Made by a program: the position numbers and the translations under genes. 64,000 bases of DNA from Gammaproteobacteria bacterium (GTDB taxonomy: Bacteria; Pseudomonadota; Gammaproteobacteria; Pseudomonadales; Pseudohongiellaceae), in NCBI GenBank assembly GCA_030828385.1, contig JAURCS010000005.1, positions 1 through 64,000 on the forward strand. The letters are read 5' to 3'. How positions within the stretch are numbered: position 1 is the stretch's first letter; each line of letters begins with the position of its first letter. Below, in pieces: positions 58,274 to 64,000 of this stretch. The notes under the pieces are model-generated. The model was not told where the DNA came from, made no database searches, and worked only from the letters and a program-made list of their open reading frames with translations.

Positions 58274-59743
58274 TTACCGGTTTAATGTTAGTTTGAAGTT
58301 TTTCTGACTGACAGAAAAATTCGCTGGTGATTTTTTTCCTTTAGCGTGATGCAGTCCTTTCAATAGCTGCAGCACTGGTGAAATGGCCGGGTTGTAGTGG
58401 AGATCATCAGGTGAGCGGGTACGCATGGCATCCACCTGATCTACCGGCATTACTGCGCGCAATAAGAACTCTTCATCAGACATGCGCTTTGAAAACTGCT
58501 TGCGTCTGTCCTTCAGGGTCATGGTGATCGGTTCTTTTTCTATTTCTTTGGTGCGTGGCAGAGACATGATCCGGTCCAGCACATTTTGATCCACTGGTGC
58601 CGTGGGGCGTCCAAAACGTCCCAATACATATCGTATTGCCTGATCCGGTATCTGTTCATAGCGGCCGTCACCCATAACATTGAACATGGCCTGGGTAGTA
58701 ACGATCTGGGGAAATGGGGTAACCATAATGGGGGAGCCCAGTTCTGCCCGGACTCGTTCAACTTCCGCCATAACCTCATCAAACTTGTGCTCCAACTTTA
58801 ACTCAGCCAGTTGTCTGCGGGTGGTGGTCAATACGCCGCCGGCTACCTGGTGGCGCAGGTAGGAGGCATCGTAGGCCTGAGGTTTACCGACCGCCAGGCC
58901 TTCGGCTTTTGCCAGGCCAAAGTAGTAGTCTTCCAGTTGTTTTAGCGCGGTTTCATTAACATCCACAGTGTGGCCGTGGGTTTTCAGATTGGCAATAGTT
59001 TGTGTAGCGCAGGGTAATGAAGAGCCATGGGCCAGCGGGCCGATCGCCACATGCAGCGCATTAATACCCAGCTCGGCGCCCACCATGTAGTTGAACTGGG
59101 ACAGGCCAATGGTGCAATGGGAGTGAAGCTCCAGCGGCAGACTACCGATTTCCTTTTTCACGGCCGGAATCAGGGTACGCGCTCTCTCCGATGTCAGCAG
59201 ACCTGAAGGATCCTTGATATAGAGCAGGTCAAAGTCACCGGATGCCGCAATCTGTCTGGCGCAGTTGGCATAAAAGGCATCATCGTGGACATCGCTCAGG
59301 GTATAGGTCAGCGCCGCCATGTTTTCGGCATCGCCTTCCTCTTTCACAATGCGGGCAACCTGCATCAGGGCATCCATGTCATGCATGGGATCAAGCAGGA
59401 CAAAGCGGCCGATACCGTTTTTCATCAGGGTTCTGTAGGCCAGCCGCATGAAATCATGATCGGCAGTTTCCCAGGAGATAAAACGAAAACCGGTAGAAAT
59501 AAATTGTAGCGGTACATTGGGCAGGGCCTGGTGCATCAGACGTATACGTTGCCACGGATCATCCTGGTGATAGCGCACGCCGACCGCCATATGGGTACTG
59601 GAAGTAAAGTCGATGGCACGAAAGCCAACCCGTTCCATCAGCGGCGCCGCCTGCATCATCTGGTGCGTGCCCATACCGGTCATGCTCCACATGCATTGGT
59701 TGCCATCGCGGATACTGACATCCACCAGTTTTATATCAGCCAT
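58274..59743 (-). CDS. Biotin-dependent carboxyltransferase, OadA/PycB-like, diverged
   Basis: A 489-residue HMGL-type TIM barrel (VDVSIRDGNQ, metal-binding Asp; the metal-site lysine in YIKDPSGLLTSE) plus a C-terminal conserved-carboxylase domain (GGVLTTTRRQLAELKLEHKFDEV, GSPIMVTPFPQIV). There is no biotinyl domain, and a separate carrier protein is encoded upstream. The usual H-x-H-D-T metal motif reads HSHCTIG here, and the RDxHQSLLATR loop is replaced by RDGNQCMWSMTGM, so the acceptor may not be pyruvate. The ATG at 59743 has GGAG upstream. The ends overlap the biotin carboxylase gene by 8 bp. Confidence 0.82.
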   Translation of the reverse strand: MADIKLVDVSIRDGNQCMWSMTGMGTHQMMQAAPLMERVGFRAIDFTSSTHMAVGVRYHQDDPWQRIRLMHQALPNVPLQFISTGFRFISWETADHDFMRLAYRTLMKNGIGRFVLLDPMHDMDALMQVARIVKEEGDAENMAALTYTLSDVHDDAFYANCARQIAASGDFDLLYIKDPSGLLTSERARTLIPAVKKEIGSLPLELHSHCTIGLSQFNYMVGAELGINALHVAIGPLAHGSSLPCATQTIANLKTHGHTVDVNETALKQLEDYYFGLAKAEGLAVGKPQAYDASYLRHQVAGGVLTTTRRQLAELKLEHKFDEVMAEVERVRAELGSPIMVTPFPQIVTTQAMFNVMGDGRYEQIPDQAIRYVLGRFGRPTAPVDQNVLDRIMSLPRTKEIEKEPITMTLKDRRKQFSKRMSDEEFLLRAVMPVDQVDAMRTRSPDDLHYNPAISPVLQLLKGLHHAKGKKSPANFSVSQKNFKLTLNR

Positions 59744-61115
59744 TGGCAAGTTCTCCTGCAGGGGTGGTGTCCAGCATTTGCTTTAAAAAACGCGTATCCA
59801 CACCGCCTTCTATAAATTCCCCGGTTGCCAGAATGGCCTGATGTAAAACAATGTTGCTTTCAACCCCTTCAAGATGACATAGCGCCAGCGCATGTTGCAG
59901 GCGTACTATCGCTTCGGTGCGATCCTCGCCCCAGACAATCAGCTTACCAAGCAGGGAATCATAATAAGGTGGTACCGTGACACCGCTTTCTATATGTGTG
60001 TCTATTCTGATACCGGGCCCCGCAGGGAATTGTGCTCTGATTACTTTGCCAGGGCTGGGCTGGAAATCATTCTGGCAGTCTTCAGCGTTGATTCGACACT
60101 CAATAGCATGACCATTGAAAATAATATCACTTTGGCTCATGCCCAGAGGTCGACCTTCGGCGACGCGTATTTGTTGGGCAACAAGATCGAGGCCCGTAAT
60201 AGCCTCAGTAACCGGATGCTCCACCTGGATGCGTGCATTCATTTCCAGAAAATAAAAACTGTTACGCTCGACATCGACCAGAAATTCGACGGTTCCGGCG
60301 CCCTGATAGTCGAGGTGTTGAGCAAACGCTACAGCAGCACTTTGCATTTCTTCGCGCAAGTCATCATTAAGACAGGGGGCCGGTGCTTCTTCCACCAGCT
60401 TCTGATAGCGTCGTTGGATCGAGCAGTCACGGGTGCCGAGATGGATGACCTGCTTGCCATCGCCCAGTACCTGAACTTCCACATGTCGACCACTGGCGAC
60501 GAAGCATTCCAGATAGATGCGATCATCATTGAAGGCATTTTCCGCTTCTGCGCGCGCCAGGGTCATGGTTTTTGCCAGATCAGCCACATTATGAACTACC
60601 TGCATTCCACGGCCACCGCCGCCGCCTACGGCTTTGATAAGTACTGGATAACCAATTTCAGCCGCCAGTGGCTCCGCTTCCTGGGGGGTATTCACCGAAC
60701 CGCCGGGAACGATAGGCAGATTGGCCGCTACAGCATTTTCACGCGCTTTGAGTTTGTCACCAATAGCATTGAGCTGGGCTACGGTTGGCCCAATAAAAAT
60801 AATGTTATTGTCTGCGCAGGCCTGGGCAAGCGCAGCATTTTCCGAAAGAAAGCCATAGCCCGGATGAATAGCATCAGCCCCGGTCTGCAATGCTGCCTGT
60901 AGCACAGCGTTTACATTCAGATAACTTTGCAGGGAAGGAGGTGGACCAATTTTGATTACCTGATCTGCCATACGGGCAGGGACAGAATCCAGGTCAGCTG
61001 CCGATGCCGCCAGCACAGTTTCAATACCCAGAGTCTGACAGGTTCGAATTATACGAACCGCAATTTCACCGCGGTTCGCTATGAGTAAACGGTTAATCGA
61101 GTTCACGGCAGCCAT
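59736..61115 (-). CDS. Biotin carboxylase
   Basis: ATP-grasp enzyme that carboxylates the biotin on the carrier protein using bicarbonate. The 459-residue product has NRGEIAVRIIRTCQTLG, HPGYGFLSENAALAQ, the Gly-rich loop KAVGGGGGRGM, and the catalytic NARIQVEHPVTEAITGLDLV. Its ATG overlaps the stop of the carrier gene (TGATG). It is AccC-like, but it is grouped with a PycB/OadA-type transferase and not accA/D, so it probably serves a dedicated carboxylase. A diverged ATP-grasp fold or missing residue was not noticed. Confidence 0.92.
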   Translation of the reverse strand: MAAVNSINRLLIANRGEIAVRIIRTCQTLGIETVLAASAADLDSVPARMADQVIKIGPPPSLQSYLNVNAVLQAALQTGADAIHPGYGFLSENAALAQACADNNIIFIGPTVAQLNAIGDKLKARENAVAANLPIVPGGSVNTPQEAEPLAAEIGYPVLIKAVGGGGGRGMQVVHNVADLAKTMTLARAEAENAFNDDRIYLECFVASGRHVEVQVLGDGKQVIHLGTRDCSIQRRYQKLVEEAPAPCLNDDLREEMQSAAVAFAQHLDYQGAGTVEFLVDVERNSFYFLEMNARIQVEHPVTEAITGLDLVAQQIRVAEGRPLGMSQSDIIFNGHAIECRINAEDCQNDFQPSPGKVIRAQFPAGPGIRIDTHIESGVTVPPYYDSLLGKLIVWGEDRTEAIVRLQHALALCHLEGVESNIVLHQAILATGEFIEGGVDTRFLKQMLDTTPAGELANG

Positions 61116-61582
61116 CAAGAGGGTCTGACTCGCATTAACAGTTGCCCTTTTTCAACAAACTGCGCATCTGTAACAAGAATTTCAACGATCTCACCGTTGA
61201 GACCGGCAGGAATAGAGTTCATCAGTTTCATCACTTCAATGATGGCAATGACACTGTCCTCATTAACATTGGAACCAATTTCGACGAAGGGATCGGCGCC
61301 GGGTTTCGGCGCATTGTAGAAAGTGCCTACCATGGGCGCACGAATATCCAGCAGACCTTCTTCAGTGGCAGCCGTTTCAATGGTGGCGTTCCCGTCGATG
61401 CTTGCAACAGTGCTGGTGACTGCCGACTTGTCGCTTGCCACGGTGTTCATTTGCTGCGTCCAGCCTTCTTCATCCTGCTGTAATTTAAGGGTGAAGTGCT
61501 CGGTTTCCAGAGTCAATTCCCTGTAATCAGTTTCTTCCAGTAAGCGCAGAATTTCCTGTACATCTTTGTGACTTAAACTCAT
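61115..61582 (-). CDS. Biotin carboxyl carrier protein (AccB-like)
   Basis: A 155-residue carrier. The N-terminal helix region (MSLSHKDVQEILRLLEETDYRELTL) resembles AccB, followed by a flexible Thr/Ala-rich linker and the biotinyl domain with the thumb-bearing APMVGTFYNAPKPGADPFVEIG and the biotinylation site EVMKLMN. BirA encoded at 5233 in this window would modify that lysine. The start overlaps the preceding gene (ATGA). Confidence 0.93.
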   Translation of the reverse strand: MSLSHKDVQEILRLLEETDYRELTLETEHFTLKLQQDEEGWTQQMNTVASDKSAVTSTVASIDGNATIETAATEEGLLDIRAPMVGTFYNAPKPGADPFVEIGSNVNEDSVIAIIEVMKLMNSIPAGLNGEIVEILVTDAQFVEKGQLLMRVRPS

Positions 61583-62664
61583 TTACTTTTATTGTCCTTG
61601 ATTAATTGGGAACCCATTACGTTGAAAATATGGTCGTAGGCTTTAGCTGCAGGTTTGGCCACAGGTGCCTTGTCTTTTGTTGCCCAAACGGTTTCCGGAC
61701 GACTCTGGAGTAGCAATACACTGTTATTTTCATTACCGGCGCTGTCATGGGATATAGCCCATTCAATATCCTGAGCGCAGCCATAGTGTTTTTCCACGCG
61801 ACGGGCGATTTCAGTCAGCTCCCTGATTTCCTCATTACTGAGACAGGAAATCACCTGGCGTTCTTCCTCCACTGGCCTTTCAATAATACCGCCTTTCTCA
61901 TCAGGAAGGTGCTCGATAGCCTTGGGTGCAATATTTTTGCCGGTAATTTCACTGGTGATCTTGTTGACCACAAATTTGTCCGGAGTTACCTCGCCGCTGA
62001 CGATGCTGGAACCCAGTCCCCAACTGCCTTCAATCGTAACAACAGATTTGTCTCCGCTGGTGGGGCTGCGGGTAAACATGACTCCAGAGCAACGCGAGTT
62101 CACCATGGTCTGCACGACGACGGCCATGGCCAGATCTTCCTCGGGAATATTAAGCCGCAGGCGATAGGCAACAGACTCGGGGTTGTAAAGACTGGCCCAG
62201 CAGCGGCGCACGGCATCCAGCAGTTGCGCTTCGCCTTTTTGCCATAAGTAGGTGTCCTGTAGTCCGGCAAAACTGGCCTCTTCACTGTCTTCACTGGTCG
62301 CGCTGGAACGAACGGCTACCGGGATATTATCACCTAGGCCGCGATAGGCATCAGTAATGACTTGAGCCAGGGATTCCGGTGGTGGAGATTTTTCTACCAG
62401 GGCGCGCATGTCACTGGTGACGCTGTTCAGTGTCGTCACATCATCTGGATCCAGCGCAACTATTTTTTGGCGAATACCATATTCCGCATCAATGATGTCC
62501 AGATAGGCTTTAAACGCCTCGGTAGTAATCACATAACCATTCGGTACGTTGATACCGGCACTACATAATTCGCCCAGGCTGCCGCCTTTGCCGCCAACGA
62601 GAGGGCGGTCGGCAAGGGATAGGTCCTTAAACCAAAGAATGGAATTCTGAGTATCTTGTGTCAT
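61579..62664 (-). CDS. PEP synthase-like ATP-binding subunit (PPDK N-terminal domain only)
   Basis: The ATG at 62664 gives 361 residues (MTQDTQNSILWFKDLSL). The whole protein corresponds to the N-terminal nucleotide-binding domain of PEP synthase: GGKGGSLGELCSAGINVPNGYVIT, AVRSSATSEDSEEASFAGLQDT, RCSGVMFTRSPTSGDKS, and it stops after LQSRPETVW with a short tail. There is no phosphohistidine domain and no PEP-binding barrel. The missing His domain is in a separate gene at 63505. That is the layout of phenylphosphate synthase (protein 2, about 40 kDa, is this part). The ATGA overlap with the biotin carrier gene ties it to the carboxylase. Confidence 0.88.
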   Translation of the reverse strand: MTQDTQNSILWFKDLSLADRPLVGGKGGSLGELCSAGINVPNGYVITTEAFKAYLDIIDAEYGIRQKIVALDPDDVTTLNSVTSDMRALVEKSPPPESLAQVITDAYRGLGDNIPVAVRSSATSEDSEEASFAGLQDTYLWQKGEAQLLDAVRRCWASLYNPESVAYRLRLNIPEEDLAMAVVVQTMVNSRCSGVMFTRSPTSGDKSVVTIEGSWGLGSSIVSGEVTPDKFVVNKITSEITGKNIAPKAIEHLPDEKGGIIERPVEEERQVISCLSNEEIRELTEIARRVEKHYGCAQDIEWAISHDSAGNENNSVLLLQSRPETVWATKDKAPVAKPAAKAYDHIFNVMGSQLIKDNKSK

Positions 62665-62799
62665 CTTTTTTATATTTTTTCTGGATGTAAATGGAATTTG
62701 CTTCAGTCGAAAAAGAACCAAATAATATTGTCTACATTAGAACAAAGTTACCTCTATTAAACAAAAAATTTAATAGCCCTCCCGGGTTTATAGTGGCTT

Positions 62800-63242
62800 T
62801 CACCTGTTTATTCGTAAGGGTAAAGGCGCATTGTGCTTTTGCCGCTGCATGGTCAGCAGGTTTCGGCAACGCACCTGGCACTCATGAATATCCACCGGTT
62901 TAACAAGAAAGTCTGTGGCGCCTGCTTCCAGCGCGTTATACAGTGCTTCCCTGTCTTCCAGTGCGGTTATGATGATGGGGATATCGTTGAATTGGCCGGC
63001 AGCACGAACTTTCTCTATAAATTGTACGCCATCCATGGCCGGCATTTGATAGTCGGTTAAAATCAGATCAGGTTTGCTTGTTTCCGGGGCTTGCAGTGCG
63101 GAAATCGCATTATCGAAGGACATGACCTAAATCTGCTCATCAATGGTCCTGGCAATGCTCTCCATTATGATGCGGCTGGTAGCCTGGTCATCGATGATGA
63201 AAACTATATTTTTTCGTTTTCCTCACTATGGACTTGGTTCAT
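62800..63242 (-). pseudogene. Response-regulator receiver domain, broken
   Basis: The intact portion (63123-62800) encodes the phosphoacceptor region LILTDYQMPAMDG, the switch TALEDRE and LVKPVDIHE. Upstream in the same frame the sequence reads FIIDDQATSRIIMES...DEQI, the missing start of the receiver, but an amber TAG (63127-63129) interrupts it. Further up the frame is lost near an A/TA-rich run at about 63204-63218. The likely original start is ATG 63242 (MNQVHSEENEKI), which becomes out of frame by two bases there. The product also ends right after the receiver (CRNLLTMQRQ), where RpfG-like proteins would continue. It lies between the two halves of the PEP-synthase-like enzyme. Confidence 0.75.
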
Positions 63243-63504
63243 GGGTGTTGTCTCAGAGGCCAGATTTACCTGTCGTGCTTATTTCTCAATTGCGTCCATG
63301 CAACGCCTTATTTAATGAAAGATTCACTGAAAATCATCAGGTTAACTATTGATTATTGGTATGCGTCTGACTCTCAATCCGCAGTTAAGCTGAGTTTGAT
63401 CCGCAGCTTCAGACACTGCTGACGAAACATGCATGAAGCTCTGCGTAATTTACCACAGACGCTTCATACATGAGTGCTTAAAGGCAACAAATTTGACGAC
63501 AGGT

Positions 63505-64000
63505 TTAACTGTCAAGAATAGTGACTGTACCAGTATCCCCATCAACTCTGATTTTTTGACCGTCCTTAATGCGCTTGGTGGCTGATCCGGTGCCTACTAC
63601 CGCTGGCATGCCGTATTCCCTGGCGACAATTGCCATGTGGGACATGGTGCCGCCTATATCTGATACGGCTGCACTGATTTTGCTGAACAGCGGGCTCCAG
63701 CTGGGGTGGGTAATGGGACATACCAGAATATCGCCTTCGTTGATTGAGCCGAATTCATTGATACTGCGCAGAACTCGAGCAACGCCCTCGACAACACCGG
63801 GGGAGGCTGCATAGCCAATTATTTCATTTTCGTTCTGTATCGCAGGTGCCGCCCAGTTATTCAGGGTTTCTTTCGTGATACCCCAGAGCATCTGCAGGGC
63901 AGGGTCTTCAATATTGTCCGGCATTGGCCCGATGGCGGGTGGTGCCTGCCACTCCTTCAATACTTCAAGCATGCGGCGGCGTTCGGTAATGATGGGGGGC
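63505..64000 (-). CDS. PEP synthase-like phosphohistidine (swivelling) subunit, partial
   Basis: The 3' end of a gene that continues beyond the window; the frame is still open at 64000. The visible part is the PEP-utilising mobile domain: AASPGVVEGVARVL, GDILVCPITHPSW, and the phosphohistidine site DIGGTMSHMAIVAREYGMPAVVGTG. It ends 43 residues after that histidine without a PEP-binding barrel, in the way I recall for protein 1 of phenylphosphate synthase. It should accept the beta-phosphate from ATP bound on the partner encoded at 61579-62664 and hand it to the substrate. Confidence 0.85.
   Translation of the reverse strand, partial: PPIITERRRMLEVLKEWQAPPAIGPMPDNIEDPALQMLWGITKETLNNWAAPAIQNENEIIGYAASPGVVEGVARVLRSINEFGSINEGDILVCPITHPSWSPLFSKISAAVSDIGGTMSHMAIVAREYGMPAVVGTGSATKRIKDGQKIRVDGDTGTVTILDS

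Noticed and set aside
59892-60902. 336-codon frame on the plus strand
   Set aside because: Fully antisense to the biotin carboxylase gene, which has all expected motifs.

Overview
The window is a stretch of gammaproteobacterial chromosome, AT/GC-balanced with the ribosomal genes somewhat AT-richer than the metabolic genes. The order birA-coaX-SPOR protein-tRNA(Tyr,Gly,Thr)-tuf-tRNA(Trp)-secE-nusG-rplKAJL-rpoBC-rpsLG-fusA-S10/spc/alpha operons is the arrangement I know from Pseudomonas and the related marine lineages (Cellvibrionales/OM182-like groups). I cannot name the genus.

Layout. 0-1.4 kb: two exported proteins of unknown function (one DUF6152). 1.4-5.1 kb: a nitrogen island with glnK-amt on the minus strand and a second, signal-peptide-bearing Amt on the plus strand. 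Their shared 0.7-kb intergenic region holds a sigma-54-like promoter and a 333-bp element with 30-bp terminal inverted repeats that looks like a MITE. 5.2-7.9 kb: birA, coaX and a SPOR-like membrane protein. 7.9-10 kb: four tRNA genes around tuf. 10-40.4 kb: secE/nusG, the L11/L10/beta operons, str (without a tuf after fusA), S10, spc and alpha operons, complete to rplQ and its terminator. rpmD (L30) and rpmJ (L36) are included although short. Several leaders are visible: an L10 leader, a stem before rplK that may be the L1 site, a compact hairpin before rpsJ, and strong promoters with GC-rich discriminators before the tRNAs, rpsL and rpsJ.

40.4-46.6 kb: metabolic genes, namely a PLP aminotransferase (serine/alanine-glyoxylate type), an exported fumarylacetoacetate-hydrolase-family protein, a glutaminase gene broken by an internal deletion, a single-chain fusion of class-1B dihydroorotate dehydrogenase (PyrD) with its PyrK electron-transfer subunit, and a SYLF lipid-binding protein. 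46.8-50.3 kb: a p-cresol-methylhydroxylase-like flavoprotein and cytochrome c pair, followed by a sodium:solute symporter that appears to start at a non-canonical AUC codon. 50.4-57.8 kb: GT9 glycosyltransferase, HAD phosphatase, CNNM/CorC transporter, inorganic pyrophosphatase, SLC13/NhaD-like permease and a PQQ-dependent sugar-dehydrogenase-like protein.

57.8-64 kb (minus strand) is the part most likely to hold something undescribed. It is a tightly overlapping cluster of the ATP-binding half of a PEP-synthase-like enzyme, a biotin carrier protein, a biotin carboxylase, a diverged OadA/PycB-type carboxyltransferase and an exported NTF2-like protein. The phosphohistidine (swivelling) half of the PEP-synthase-like enzyme is a separate gene upstream that runs off the window, and a decayed response-regulator gene lies between the two halves. 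The split layout resembles phenylphosphate synthase. Joined to a biotin carboxylase it suggests a phosphorylation/carboxylation route for an unknown substrate.

A dispersed intergenic repeat based on CAAGTC(G/A)CAAGT occurs after nusG, after rpoC and after the aminotransferase gene. No CRISPR array, rRNA, prophage or transposase gene was seen.
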